Shown: positions 35,275-44,966 of the stretch, one piece after another | How the letters are laid out: each line of letters begins with the position of its first letter | How positions within the stretch are numbered: the first letter of the stretch is position 1 | Assembly (NCBI RefSeq): GCF_009746565.1 | Contig: NZ_WRPN01000010.1 | Span: forward strand, 62,001 to 126,000 | Length of the DNA: 64,000 nt | Direction of reading: 5' to 3' | From: Mariniflexile maritimum | Lineage (GTDB): Bacteria > Bacteroidota > Bacteroidia > Flavobacteriales > Flavobacteriaceae | Notes under the pieces: model-generated | What the model saw: the letters and a program-made list of their open reading frames with translations, nothing else | Databases searched by the model: none | Told to the model about the DNA's origin: nothing | Translations under genes and position numbers: made by a program

Positions 35275-36300
35275 TTAATTTTCAAAAGGAAAAATGGTGT
35301 TCCAATCGTTTTTCATATCTGCAATGGTCCAGTTTTTGGCAATGGCTTCGTCCAGGCCTTCGTTAAGCCCACCAATTGGGGAATTGCGGTCATAGGCCCA
35401 TTCACGAACCTCATCCGTATGATGGACGAACATCTTTATACTTGGGTATTTGTTGGAGTCTGTGTACTGCAACATCTGTAAGTCGCCATCAGAATTTCCT
35501 GCTGCCAAAATGGGTTTTTTACCAATGTGCTTGGAAATGGCGATAGGCTTACCATCGCCCCTATCTGCAAACTCTTCAGCGGGAAGTCTTATAATGGACG
35601 CTTTAGCATCTGTATTGTCGAATGCTGACTTTAGTGAGCTTCCTACAATTTGGTAGGACGGAATCCCGTAGGTTTCGGTGGCCCACGCCCGCATAAAGTC
35701 GATGTCGCCGCCCGAGACAATAAAGTTTGTAAACCCGTTGGCCTTTAAGTAATCCAATAATTCCAACATAGGTTGATAGACCACTTTGCTGTAAGGCTGG
35801 TCAAACCGAGGATGTTTTGCAGTGGCCATCCATTGTTTTACAGATTCTTTAAACGTTTCAACATCTACATTGGTGCTGCTCACAATTCCAATTTTTACAA
35901 GACCTTCCTTTCCGGATTTCAAAACGCCTTCCATATCATTCTCCAAAACAGATTTGAAAGGTTCGGTCGTTTTCCATTCGGGATGCTCGGGAGCCATTAC
36001 CTTAATTTGGTCCAGCGCATAAAACAATTGAAAATATAGGGGTTGCTCTGCCCAAAGCGTGCCGTCGTTATCAAACGTTGCAATACGGTCTTCCACGGGT
36101 ACAAAATCCTCCGTGCCTTCGGTAGTTACTTTTTTTACAAAGGCTATAATGTCGTTTTTCGTTTTACCGTCATTCCAGGAAGGAAGTGGGTCTGAAACGG
36201 TAAGGGCTTTAGGTTGTACAGGCAATGATTTTAAATCCTCTTTACAACTTATTATGCCTACAAAAACGAATAGTGCTAATAGAATACGATATTTTTTCAT
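35275..36300 (-). CDS. HAD-superfamily phosphatase, predicted lipoprotein
   Basis: The 341-residue protein has a lipoprotein signal peptide (lipobox GIIS-Cys). It contains HAD motifs: the nucleophile loop ATFDNDGTLW (motif I DxDGT), FIVSGGD (motif II Ser) and the late AAGNSDGDLQML (motif IV), so the metal-dependent phosphatase core appears intact. As an envelope enzyme it would dephosphorylate an exported or imported small molecule. It resembles the PSPase-like HAD subgroup; the substrate is unknown. It is the last gene of the minus-strand operon and directly precedes the strong terminator. Confidence 0.85.
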   Translation of the reverse strand: MKKYRILLALFVFVGIISCKEDLKSLPVQPKALTVSDPLPSWNDGKTKNDIIAFVKKVTTEGTEDFVPVEDRIATFDNDGTLWAEQPLYFQLFYALDQIKVMAPEHPEWKTTEPFKSVLENDMEGVLKSGKEGLVKIGIVSSTNVDVETFKESVKQWMATAKHPRFDQPYSKVVYQPMLELLDYLKANGFTNFIVSGGDIDFMRAWATETYGIPSYQIVGSSLKSAFDNTDAKASIIRLPAEEFADRGDGKPIAISKHIGKKPILAAGNSDGDLQMLQYTDSNKYPSIKMFVHHTDEVREWAYDRNSPIGGLNEGLDEAIAKNWTIADMKNDWNTIFPFEN

Positions 36301-36349
36301 CTTTATGGTTTTTAAAATATTAGCTGTGAATTTTTTAATGGATTAATTT

Positions 36350-36793
36350 CTATTTTGAAGTTTTTTTAATGAGATAATAGCTTCCCGAAAGCGCGAGCAA
36401 CAACGCACCGATTCCTATATAGGAAATAGGATCCAAATGCAAGTCCAAATCGATAATGTGTCTTGCCAGCCCAATCAATGCCACAAGCAAGACTACTTCG
36501 GCATTTACCGTATTTTCCTTGAGATAAATTTTCACGGTATGCAGCAGTTCAATGCCGATCAATACCAGCATAAACCCTCCAAAGATGGTATGTAAATACA
36601 CCAAAATGTTATTCTCTTGGGTTATATCCGTTCTTAAGGTGTAGCTAATGCCGTCATAAAGCAAAATCAGGAAAACGACAGTAGCGTAAATCACCACGGC
36701 CAAAAGGGCAAATAGCAGCACAATCACCACGATGCGTTCTATGTGGCCCACAATGTTGAGTATTTTGGAATTTTTGGTGGTTTCTTTTTCCAT
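36350..36793 (-). CDS. PsiE-like small membrane protein
   Basis: The 147-residue protein has about four membrane helices and resembles the phosphate-starvation-inducible PsiE family, including the segment IFGGFMLVLIGIELLHTVKIYL and the LARHIIDLDLHLDPISYIG region. The family's biochemical role is unknown. Its placement beside a HAD phosphatase and downstream of an outer-membrane porin within the same operon is suggestive but gives no function. The start is 61 bases after the stop of the porin gene. Confidence 0.8.
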   Translation of the reverse strand: MEKETTKNSKILNIVGHIERIVVIVLLFALLAVVIYATVVFLILLYDGISYTLRTDITQENNILVYLHTIFGGFMLVLIGIELLHTVKIYLKENTVNAEVVLLVALIGLARHIIDLDLHLDPISYIGIGALLLALSGSYYLIKKTSK

Positions 36794-36854
36794 CTTATTT
36801 TTCGCTTTAATTGCCTATATTTTTTATGAAGGTTTTTAACTTATGGGAAAAATG

Positions 36855-38177
36855 CTATAAGAATATTCGGGAACGAAGTCCAAATACGCCTATAAAATCG
36901 GAATTTGGGTTCAAGGCAGGATTGGCAACTAACTGCACACTTGGCGACAATTGGAATTGATGCGCCACTTGCCATCTAAAGAAAATCTCTGAAGTATATT
37001 GGTCATCCAGTTTTCCACCAAAGGTGGTCTCGTTCGGTTGTCCCCAATTAAGGCCGATACCCAACACGTTACTTCCCATATAATACCCAAGACCCGCACT
37101 AACCGATGTCTGGTAAAGACTTCCGCCGTCTTTGGCCCAACCGCCGCGTAAAAAAGGTTCATATTTACCGCCCACAAAAACCGTTGCAGCGGCATTGATG
37201 CCCCAGCCACTTGGCGAGCCGTAATAATTGCTCTCGTCAATCTGCCAAAATGTAAGGTGAAAATTATTGACAAAAGCCGTTTCCTTGCTTTTTATCACAC
37301 CCAGCTCCACGGTTTTAAAAGTCTGGAAATCATTGAAAAACGTGTCAAAACCTTTAAAAATGTCGGTTGCCCTTGCGTTGGCATCTGTGATACTCGCAAT
37401 GGCATACACCTTATCGGTCAACCAAGCGCTTGCCATCACTCCCAAGGTGCCATCGGGCAAACCGCCAATGGTAGCAGAACCCACGGAAAATGCCAGATTG
37501 TTGAAACTTTCCCAAGGACTTGCCAAGGCATAGACATCGGTCCAGTCCGAAGAATCCAAAAAGCCTGCATAGGCTACAATTTTTCCTTTTGAAAACGATT
37601 GTCGCCAGTACAAATTGGTGGTTCTAAAACCTTGGTCGCTATACAAAGGATGCAGAGAGCCAGCGTAGCCAATTTCAAAACCCAGTTGCGAAGGTGTGAG
37701 TTCCGTATAGGCGTGTCTGTGCTCAATTTTATAGACCAATCCGCCCGTGCTGTTTGTTCCCCGGCCTATTAAATCCCATCGCCCGTACACTCTTGCAATA
37801 CCGCTTGCGGTGTGATTGTTGTTGCCCAAACTTTCGGTAGCGCCCATATATAGGGAATTGTAATCGAACCCAATCTTAAAGCCGGTTTTTTGGTAGAAGG
37901 CTTCTTTTGCTGCCACGGTTCTGTCAATAAAATCCAGTGCTACGGTGGCATTTTTATCTTCGGAATCACTTTTTAACTGATTGTTGGCATCGGACGGTGC
38001 AACCAACGAAGGTCTTTGATCAATTTTCAGAGTGTCCTGTTCCGTTTTGACTTGACCGAATACATCTGAATTATTTCCTATAAAAAAAAGAAGCATTCCG
38101 GAAAGTACGATGCGATGCACATTGCCTTTGGAATTGAGTGATTTAATAGTTTCAGGTATTTGTATTTTTTGCTTCAT
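36855..38177 (-). CDS. OprB-like outer-membrane porin
   Basis: I chose the ATG at 38175-38177 (440 residues); the frame extends 20 residues further to 38237, which would bury the signal peptide. The hydrophobic segment near residues 23-38 ending DVFGQ is the export signal. The rest looks like a 16- to 18-strand barrel: alternating polar and aromatic residues, an early YNSLYMGATESLG segment, GGLVYKIEHRH, and a terminal aromatic RSRIFL. It fits the carbohydrate-selective porin OprB family by pattern. In this operon it would admit the substrate of the amidohydrolases; the solute is unknown. Confidence 0.72.
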   Translation of the reverse strand: MKQKIQIPETIKSLNSKGNVHRIVLSGMLLFFIGNNSDVFGQVKTEQDTLKIDQRPSLVAPSDANNQLKSDSEDKNATVALDFIDRTVAAKEAFYQKTGFKIGFDYNSLYMGATESLGNNNHTASGIARVYGRWDLIGRGTNSTGGLVYKIEHRHAYTELTPSQLGFEIGYAGSLHPLYSDQGFRTTNLYWRQSFSKGKIVAYAGFLDSSDWTDVYALASPWESFNNLAFSVGSATIGGLPDGTLGVMASAWLTDKVYAIASITDANARATDIFKGFDTFFNDFQTFKTVELGVIKSKETAFVNNFHLTFWQIDESNYYGSPSGWGINAAATVFVGGKYEPFLRGGWAKDGGSLYQTSVSAGLGYYMGSNVLGIGLNWGQPNETTFGGKLDDQYTSEIFFRWQVAHQFQLSPSVQLVANPALNPNSDFIGVFGLRSRIFL

Positions 38178-38259
38178 TAGAAATAAATTAAAAGAACCAG
38201 TGAAACGATGGAGGGATAGCACTAATTCAGTGCTCATGTTCCACTGGCCTAACTATTTT

Positions 38260-39606
38260 TTATAAAGTGTTTTTATACACTTTACCGTCTTTCATAATAA
38301 GCTTGATGTTCTTTTCCGGTTCAGCCAAAATTGCGATGTCCTTTAAGGGATTTCCTTCCACTACAATCACATCGGCATACGCGCCAACTTTCACGACACC
38401 AATCTTTCCTTCTTGATAGGGATGGCGCTTCCCTGCACGCTCAAAAAGTTCAGCATTTAGTGATGTTGCCTGTACCAAGATCTCATAAGGTGTGTAGTAT
38501 TTTAAACGGGCTACAAATTCTTGCGGCTGATAGGTGTTCATTTCCAATCCGCCTACAAGGTCGGTCCCAAATGCCATTTTAACACCTACTTTCTTTGATA
38601 ATCTATAGCCATTGTCTGCGCCTTCTTTTGCCTGTAAATATTTTGGTCTTGCCACAGCATTCATTCCTGCTTCTTCAGGTGTAGCACTGAATGCCATAAA
38701 TTGGGTTGAGAAAAATGCATCTTTTTCCTTCATCAATTTAAAAGCCTCTTCGGAAGCAAATAGACCGTGTTCAATACTTTGAACACCTGCATTAAGCGCA
38801 TTCATAACTGATTCTGACGTATAGGCGTGGATAGCAGTATAAGTGCCCCATTTTTCAGCTTCCTTAACGATGGCTCTTAATTCCTCAATCGTATATTCAG
38901 TCACGTCCATCGGGTCTTGTGCACCCAAAATACTACCACTTCCCATAATTTTAATTTGTGAAGCACCGGAACGCAATGTTTCTCTTGTGGCCTTTTGAAC
39001 TTCGGCAATTCCATCGGCAATGGTCGTCCAGCCTCTGATGTAAGCTGGGTCTATTTGTCCCGCAAAATATTGGGACCAATTAATTTGTCGTGCATTGAAA
39101 TCGCCGTGACCTGATGATTGGGAAATCATACTGCCCGTAGGAAGTATCCGTGGCCCTATAACCGCGCCTTCATCGATGGCCATTTTGAGACCGATGGTCG
39201 GTCCGCCAATGTCACGAACGGTTGTAAAACCGCGCATCAGCATTTGGGTAGCGTTGGTTGCCGCCTTTGCGCCCATATATCCCTCGGGGGCACTGTAAAT
39301 AAGGTAATCAACTTCGCTATGCAAAGCCAAATGCGTGTGGGCATCAGTTAAACCTGGCAGTAATATTTTTCCATTAATATCAATAAGTTGAGCATCTTTT
39401 GGTGGCTTAATTCCCTTTGCGATTTGCGTGATAAGGTTGTTTTCAATCAAGATGTCGGTATTCTCGATTAGCTTTTCATTGACGCCATCAAAAACATTGG
39501 CGTTCTTGATTACAATAACTGTCTTTGCTTTCTCTTGGGCAAAACCTTGAAAACTCAATGCTACGAAAGCAACAGCAATGCAAACGGATTTTATTAGTTT
39601 TTTCAT
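38260..39606 (-). CDS. Exported metal-dependent amidohydrolase (tandem paralogue 1)
   Basis: The 448-residue protein has a signal peptide (about 1-23) and an amidohydrolase-superfamily barrel: the HxH metal motif in GLTDAHTHLAL, a candidate metal-bridging lysine in SQIKIMGSGS, histidines in AIHAYTSES and SIEHGLF, and the catalytic-type Asp in AFGTDLVGG. This is the imidazolonepropionase-like and Xaa-Pro-dipeptidase-like subgroup, in which many members cleave N-blocked or proline dipeptides. It is closely similar to the adjacent 39634-41013 gene. Periplasmic localisation is likely. The substrate cannot be read from sequence. Confidence 0.88.
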   Translation of the reverse strand: MKKLIKSVCIAVAFVALSFQGFAQEKAKTVIVIKNANVFDGVNEKLIENTDILIENNLITQIAKGIKPPKDAQLIDINGKILLPGLTDAHTHLALHSEVDYLIYSAPEGYMGAKAATNATQMLMRGFTTVRDIGGPTIGLKMAIDEGAVIGPRILPTGSMISQSSGHGDFNARQINWSQYFAGQIDPAYIRGWTTIADGIAEVQKATRETLRSGASQIKIMGSGSILGAQDPMDVTEYTIEELRAIVKEAEKWGTYTAIHAYTSESVMNALNAGVQSIEHGLFASEEAFKLMKEKDAFFSTQFMAFSATPEEAGMNAVARPKYLQAKEGADNGYRLSKKVGVKMAFGTDLVGGLEMNTYQPQEFVARLKYYTPYEILVQATSLNAELFERAGKRHPYQEGKIGVVKVGAYADVIVVEGNPLKDIAILAEPEKNIKLIMKDGKVYKNTL

Positions 39607-39633
39607 AATTTGATTATTTAAGTGATTTGTGAA

Positions 39634-41013
39634 TTATTGGTTTAAAGTGTTTTTATAGATTTTACCATCTTTCATAATGATTTTTAGATTCTTTGCAGGA
39701 TTTCCCAATAAGGAAATATCCTGTAACGGGTTGCCATCCACGACCACAATATCTGCGTAGGCACCTTCCTTTACTACCCCAAGCGCCCCTTCCTGATACG
39801 GATGGCGCCTGCCGCTTCGTTCAAAAAGTTCTGCGTTGTTGGAGGTGGCCTGCTTAAGGATTTCGTAGCCTGAAAAGTATTTTGCACGCGCCAAAAATTC
39901 TAGATTTTGTGCGGCAGCTATTTCCAAACCTCCCAAAAGATCAGTGCCGAACGACATCTTAACGCCAATTTTCTTTGCATTCTCGTAGCCTTTGGTAGCT
40001 CCCGCTTTGGCTTCGTTGTATTTTGGAATGGATTCTCCGGTCATTCCAGCTTCCTCCGGGGTTGCGCTGTAGGATAGGAATTGTGTTGAAAAGAAAATGT
40101 CCTTCTCTTTCATCATTTTCATCGCTTCTTCGGAAGCAAACAGCCCGTGTTCAATACTTTTTACACCTGCCTCTATCGCATTCATTATAGATTCTGAACT
40201 ATAACCGTGAATGGTAGCATACGTACCCCATTTTTCGGCCTCCTTTACGATGGCTTTCAGTTCGTCCAAGGTATATTCGGTAACATCCAGCGGATCGTGT
40301 GCCCCTGTGATGCTCCCGCTTCCCATAATTTTCAGTTGGGTTGCTCCGGCTCGAAGAATTTCCCTTGAAGCCTTTTGAACTTCCGATACACCATCGGCAA
40401 TAATGGTCCATCCACGTGAGTACGCCAAATCTGTTTGTCCTGTAAAATGGTTGGATTGGTATTGCATACGTGTATCAAAATCGCCGTGGCCAGCAGTCTG
40501 TGAAATAAAAGCACCGCTTGGAAGAATGCGTGGCCCTGGGATGGCACCGTCATCAATAGCCTTCTTTAAACCAAATGCTGGGCCACCAAGATCCCTAACC
40601 GTAGTAAAACCCCGCATTAGCATATTTTCGGCATTCTTTGCGGCCATAGCTCCGAGATAACCGTCTTTGGAACTGTAAATAAGGTATTCAATATTGTCAT
40701 TCCACATAATGTGCACGTGCGAATCCGTCAAACCTGGAATCAGGGTTTTCCCTGCTACGTCAATCACTTCTGCATTTTGGGGTGCTTTTATGCCTTTCCC
40801 GATTTTTTTGATGAGATTGCCTTCCACCAAAACATCGGTAGCTGTCATTAGTTTTTCGTTGACACCATCAAAAACGGTTGCATTCGTAAACAGAACAACG
40901 GTTGGTTCTTTTTTTTGGGCTGTACTGTTAAAGCTGAAAGCTATAAGCGCAAAGGCCAAAAATGTTAGTTTAAGTAAATTTTTTATTTTTTTTATTTTTT
41001 TTATTTTTTTCAT
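39634..41013 (-). CDS. Exported metal-dependent amidohydrolase (tandem paralogue 2)
   Basis: The 459-residue protein is a close paralogue of its downstream neighbour, aligning along its full length with the same metal motifs (GLTDSHVHIMW, LKIMGSGSI, TIHGYSSES, SIEHGLF, FGTDLLGG). Its N-terminus opens with a three-fold Lys-Lys-Ile repeat coded by a 9-base tandem repeat, followed by a hydrophobic export segment (about 14-32). The two copies differ notably around the residues after HxH (ALHSEVDY against MWNDNIEY), so they may differ in substrate range. Intergenic distance to the next copy is 27 bases. Confidence 0.88.
   Translation of the reverse strand: MKKIKKIKKIKNLLKLTFLAFALIAFSFNSTAQKKEPTVVLFTNATVFDGVNEKLMTATDVLVEGNLIKKIGKGIKAPQNAEVIDVAGKTLIPGLTDSHVHIMWNDNIEYLIYSSKDGYLGAMAAKNAENMLMRGFTTVRDLGGPAFGLKKAIDDGAIPGPRILPSGAFISQTAGHGDFDTRMQYQSNHFTGQTDLAYSRGWTIIADGVSEVQKASREILRAGATQLKIMGSGSITGAHDPLDVTEYTLDELKAIVKEAEKWGTYATIHGYSSESIMNAIEAGVKSIEHGLFASEEAMKMMKEKDIFFSTQFLSYSATPEEAGMTGESIPKYNEAKAGATKGYENAKKIGVKMSFGTDLLGGLEIAAAQNLEFLARAKYFSGYEILKQATSNNAELFERSGRRHPYQEGALGVVKEGAYADIVVVDGNPLQDISLLGNPAKNLKIIMKDGKIYKNTLNQ
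40981..41010 (-). repeat. Short A/T tandem repeat in the signal-peptide coding region
   Basis: Three copies of AAAAAAATA-type 9-base units encode Lys-Lys-Ile three times at the very start of the amidohydrolase. Copy-number change in whole units keeps frame; slippage in the A runs would not. Confidence 0.6.
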
Positions 41014-41043
41014 TTTTATAGTGTATTTGATTTATCAGGTTGA

Positions 41044-42783
41044 TTATTTTGAACTATCGATTTTTTCATATACCACGTTGCCTTCTTTTATTGTTTTAAG
41101 AACGGTGATGTCCTTTATCCCATCGGTTTCAGTTTTAAGTGGATTTTTTGAAAGAATGACCAAATCGGCAAGTTTTCCTTGACTTAAAGTTCCTTTTTTA
41201 TCTTCCTCGAAGTGCTGATAGGCTGACCATTCGGTTAAACATTTCATGGCTTCGTAAGGAGTCAATCTTTCATTTTCACCTATTATTTTGCCGCTACGGG
41301 AAGTGCGGCTTACGGCTGTCCATACCATTCGCATTAAATTTGGTAATGCTACAGGCGCATCTGTATGTACCGTAATCCTTACACCTTTGTTTAAAGCTGT
41401 ACGGGTTGGACTGATTTTTTGACCTAATTCCTCACCAATAAGTTGTTCGTGCCAATCGCCCCAATAGAAGGTATGTAAGGGAAATAAAGAAGCGATAACG
41501 TTGAGTTGCTTTAGGGAATCCAATTGATCTTCACGCACATATTGACCGTGAATCATCACATTGCGCCGATCTTTGATGCCGTATTCATTGGAAGCTGTAT
41601 GCATTCCTTTGATCATTTGATCTACTGCGGCATCCCCATTTGCATGACTTAAAATTTGCCAATCGTTTTTAAAAGCCATACGATATACATCGGCAACGTC
41701 TTCGTCTTTGGGTATTGCCGGATAGCCTTTATAATCTTTGGGAGCACCTTCCGGTGGAATGAGATAGGGCAGGGTGCGCCACGCAGTTCTTCCTTGAGGG
41801 GAACCGTCCAATGTTATTTTTAAGCCGCCAATTCTGTAATTATTTATATACTCTTTGGAATACCATTTTGTTTTTAAATAATCTGCTTTAGTGTAGTCAA
41901 TGTATGATATAATATCAATGTCAAATATGCCTTGTTCTGCAAAAGCGGCCAAAAGCTCGTGTTGTTCCATTGCTTTTCCTTCTTGGGCAGTAGTATAGCC
42001 ATAGCTTTTTGCCATTTCAATTCCTGACTTTGCTTGTTTTGCCATATTTTCAGGCGTTTTAGGCGTAATGGCATTGGCGATATAAGGAATGGCCGCCATT
42101 TCTTCCAAGACTCCATTGGGTTTATTGCTGTTGGGCATTCTTCGGATCATTCCACCTTCAGGATTGGGTGTATTTTCCGTAATGCCTACAAGCTCCAAAG
42201 CTTTGCTGTTCATCACACAAAAATGTGCTGAAATGTGCAAAATTAAAATGGGATGCTCTGTTGAAACTTTATCCAAATCCTCTTTGGTCGGAAATCGCTT
42301 TTCTTGCAACTGCGAGTCATCAAAACCCAATCCATAAATCCAACCAGTAAGGGCAATATTTTCTGGGGTAGCCCAATGGGATAATTCTGTTATTAAATCA
42401 TCAATACTGGCTACTCCGCCGTCTGGTGGCGGTAGTAAGTTGGCTCCAGAGGCCTGCGGTCCAAAACCAAAAACGTGCGAATGTGCATCAATAAATCCAG
42501 GAAATAGTGCTTTGCCCTGTAAATCAACTAAAACGGTGCCCTCTCCCTGAAGCTTCATTACTTCTTCTTTAGTCCCTACTTTTGATATAAGACCATCTGT
42601 TACGGCAAGAGCTTCCACATACACGGGACTATCGCTCTCCATAGTAACAATGTCACCATTATAGTAGATGGTGGTAGCCGCGGCGTTCGATGTTGCTTTT
42701 TTGGATGCTTCCTTACAATTGCTAAAAAGAGCAAAGCACAGAACACAAATAGCGAAGTTTCTAAAAATTATTTTAGAGTACAT
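41044..42783 (-). CDS. Amidohydrolase family 3 (YtcJ-like) lipoprotein
   Basis: The 579-residue protein carries a lipoprotein signal peptide with lipobox FSN-Cys23. The amidohydrolase-3 barrel is indicated by GFIDAHSHVFGFG (HxH), LHISAHFCVMNSKAL, GSPQGRTAWRT, LSHANGDAAVDQMI, VMIHGQYV and VHTDAPVALPN, with a terminal ADLVILSKNPL typical of this family. Members include N-substituted formamide deformylase-type and other amidases of unknown substrate. It shares the operon with an M20 hydrolase whose start lies close to its stop. Confidence 0.88.
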   Translation of the reverse strand: MYSKIIFRNFAICVLCFALFSNCKEASKKATSNAAATTIYYNGDIVTMESDSPVYVEALAVTDGLISKVGTKEEVMKLQGEGTVLVDLQGKALFPGFIDAHSHVFGFGPQASGANLLPPPDGGVASIDDLITELSHWATPENIALTGWIYGLGFDDSQLQEKRFPTKEDLDKVSTEHPILILHISAHFCVMNSKALELVGITENTPNPEGGMIRRMPNSNKPNGVLEEMAAIPYIANAITPKTPENMAKQAKSGIEMAKSYGYTTAQEGKAMEQHELLAAFAEQGIFDIDIISYIDYTKADYLKTKWYSKEYINNYRIGGLKITLDGSPQGRTAWRTLPYLIPPEGAPKDYKGYPAIPKDEDVADVYRMAFKNDWQILSHANGDAAVDQMIKGMHTASNEYGIKDRRNVMIHGQYVREDQLDSLKQLNVIASLFPLHTFYWGDWHEQLIGEELGQKISPTRTALNKGVRITVHTDAPVALPNLMRMVWTAVSRTSRSGKIIGENERLTPYEAMKCLTEWSAYQHFEEDKKGTLSQGKLADLVILSKNPLKTETDGIKDITVLKTIKEGNVVYEKIDSSK

Positions 42784-42788
42784 TATAT

Positions 42789-44132
42789 TTATTTTTTATT
42801 AAAAATCGCCAACATCGACGTTATAGCCACCTTTGACCCATAAGGAATGGCGGCAAGGTCTATTTCAAAATTGCCATTGTGGTTTGCAAACGGCAATTGG
42901 CCTTTTTTCATCGCTTCGGCAAATCGCTTTGGCTCTGCAACGCCCACATTGATGAACACACAATCTTTTTTCTCATTATCGATAACCAAATGATGCAGGT
43001 CTTCAGAACCCATCACAGAGGGTAATGCGCTTTCATCCAAAAGCATTTTTTTATCACTTACCAATGGATATAAAGCTTCTCTTACAACTTCAGTAATTTT
43101 GGGTTCGTTTTCAAGTGGGTAAGACCAGCCCTTGAATTCGATCGTTGGCTTTTTTTCTTCAGAAATACCATAAGCATGGGCAATGCCTTCGTTGATACGC
43201 TTGATACCTTCAATCATCAGATTTCTATCCTTTTCATTGAACCATCTTAAGTTGATTTTCAAAAGTGCTTTTTCAGGAATCACATTATTGTCTTTTCCTG
43301 CTTCAATAGCGCCAACGGTCAATACTGCCGAATTTTTTGGGTCAATGGCCCTGCTTACGATGGTCTGGTACTGCATTATGGCCGAGGCCGCCATCACAAT
43401 GGGGTCTTTGGTCAACTGCGGATTGGAACCGTGTCCGCCCACGCCATAAAAAGTTACGTCAAGCTGGTCTGTACCTGCCATACGCACTCCAGAAGCCGCC
43501 GTCAGCATTCCAACAGGCAAGGGAAACGCGTGGATGCCGAATAAATAATCTGGTTTTGGAATGTTATATTTTGTGTAAAGACCATCGTCCACCATAGCTT
43601 GTGCACCGAGAATCAATTCTTCCGCCGGTTGTGCAATGAAGACTACGGTGCCTTTCCAGATATCTTTATGTTCAGCCAAAAATTTTGCAGTGGACATCAA
43701 CCAAGTGGTGTGCGAGTCGTGTCCGCAGGCGTGTGCCACAGGGGTTTCACTTCCGTCTGCCAGTTTTGCAATGGTTGTGGATTTATAGGGCAATTTGGTG
43801 AGCTCTTCAACTGCATTGGCGTCCATATCGGCTCTGTACATCACGATGGGGCCGTTCCCGTTTTTGAGCACTCCCGCTACTCCTGTTTTTGCGATGCCCT
43901 CCGTTACCTGATAGCCATAGGCCTTTAATTCTTTTGCTACAATGGCAGAGGTTCTTGTTTCGCTAAAACCCAATTCCGGATTTTGGTGTAGGTCTTTGAA
44001 GATGGCCAAAAACTTATCAGTATCCTTTTTAACCGCATCTTCAATAACTGCGCTTTGTGATTGGGCAAAACTGTTAAGACCCATTGTAATCAGTGCGATT
44101 ATACTTAAATGTAATCTCATTTGTCTTTTCAT
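42789..44132 (-). CDS. Exported M20-family amidohydrolase or peptidase (HipO-like)
   Basis: The 447-residue protein has a signal peptide (about 1-23). The M20D aminoacylase-type domain shows NPELGFSETRTS, MYRADMDANAV, the metal motif AHACGHDSHTTWL, PAEELILGAQAMVDDGLY and a dimerisation domain (about 205-325, starting HAFPLPVGML). Such enzymes hydrolyse N-acyl amino acids or amino-acid conjugates. With three further amidohydrolases in the same operon, an N-acylated or amide-bonded substrate is likely, but unidentified. It lies five bases upstream of the amidohydrolase-3 gene in the transcription direction. Confidence 0.92.
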   Translation of the reverse strand: MKRQMRLHLSIIALITMGLNSFAQSQSAVIEDAVKKDTDKFLAIFKDLHQNPELGFSETRTSAIVAKELKAYGYQVTEGIAKTGVAGVLKNGNGPIVMYRADMDANAVEELTKLPYKSTTIAKLADGSETPVAHACGHDSHTTWLMSTAKFLAEHKDIWKGTVVFIAQPAEELILGAQAMVDDGLYTKYNIPKPDYLFGIHAFPLPVGMLTAASGVRMAGTDQLDVTFYGVGGHGSNPQLTKDPIVMAASAIMQYQTIVSRAIDPKNSAVLTVGAIEAGKDNNVIPEKALLKINLRWFNEKDRNLMIEGIKRINEGIAHAYGISEEKKPTIEFKGWSYPLENEPKITEVVREALYPLVSDKKMLLDESALPSVMGSEDLHHLVIDNEKKDCVFINVGVAEPKRFAEAMKKGQLPFANHNGNFEIDLAAIPYGSKVAITSMLAIFNKK

Positions 44133-44165
44133 TGGTATTTGATTTAAATCGTTTTCTTATAATTT

Positions 44166-44948
44166 TTATAGAAAAAAGGTCGCTCCCAAACGTAGGGTGT
44201 GTATTTCCGCAGTTAAGTTTGGATAGTAGCCTATGTTTGCCTTTAGTTTGTTTTGCACAATCATATGGTTAAGATTGAATTCACCCGTCCATTGTTCGTT
44301 CCAATCGCCATCGGTATTGAGCATTGTAAGGATTGGGTTTACAAAAAGAAACCACTTATCATTAAATCGAATACTCACGTTGGCCTGCGCCGCAAATCCG
44401 GTACTGGAAGCTTTTAACTCGTCCGGGATAAGGTCAGTTCCCGGTTTGGTAACGTGCACTACGCTTAAACCTGGAAACATCAATACTTTCTGTGAAATGG
44501 CGAACCCATATACAGATCCCGCGGAAATCACAAAACTGCTGGTGCCCAAGCCGTCTTCAAATGAGCCAGTTGGCAGGGTTACATCCACAAAGGGCGCGAT
44601 TACCGAAAACTTTTCGGCGGTCATCACACGGCTTACCACTGTAAAATAACGTAGGCGAATATCGCTTAACCCAAATTTGTTGGTAGCATCGTTATATAAA
44701 ACGGGCACTTCTGCCAATACTAAATTGTTTGGGTCAAACGTATAGATGACGTTCCCGCGAAAACCATAAAGATTAGTGCCATCTTTTCTGCTGGTGTATT
44801 CGAACAGCGTGTTTACTTGGGTGTAAAAATTGGTCGGGTTTGACGCATCTACCTCTTGCGTCTGTGTCTGGACTTCCTCGTTTTCCTGGGCCTGAATTGC
44901 GAAGACAGACATTAAAGTAATTGCCAATGTAAGTTTTAAAGATTTCAT
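44166..44948 (-). CDS. Outer-membrane beta-barrel protein of unknown function
   Basis: The 260-residue protein has a signal peptide (about 1-20, ending IQAQ) followed by amphipathic strands typical of a barrel of about 10 to 12 strands: YTQVNTLFEYTSR, LYGFRGNVIYTF, SDIRLRYFTVVSR, FSVIAPFVDVTLPTG and the terminal LRLGATFFL ending in Phe-Leu. It resembles the broad transporter/MetA-pathway barrel group but I cannot assign it. It lies between the small acyl-carrier-like gene and the M20 hydrolase; a channel role for the same solute is possible. Confidence 0.7.
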   Translation of the reverse strand: MKSLKLTLAITLMSVFAIQAQENEEVQTQTQEVDASNPTNFYTQVNTLFEYTSRKDGTNLYGFRGNVIYTFDPNNLVLAEVPVLYNDATNKFGLSDIRLRYFTVVSRVMTAEKFSVIAPFVDVTLPTGSFEDGLGTSSFVISAGSVYGFAISQKVLMFPGLSVVHVTKPGTDLIPDELKASSTGFAAQANVSIRFNDKWFLFVNPILTMLNTDGDWNEQWTGEFNLNHMIVQNKLKANIGYYPNLTAEIHTLRLGATFFL

Positions 44949-44966
44949 ATTTATTCGGATTTGGTT

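Noticed and set aside
38230-38245. Another TGTTCCAC-like stretch near the porin gene
   Set aside because: It also lacks the matching inverted half, so it is not a parS site.
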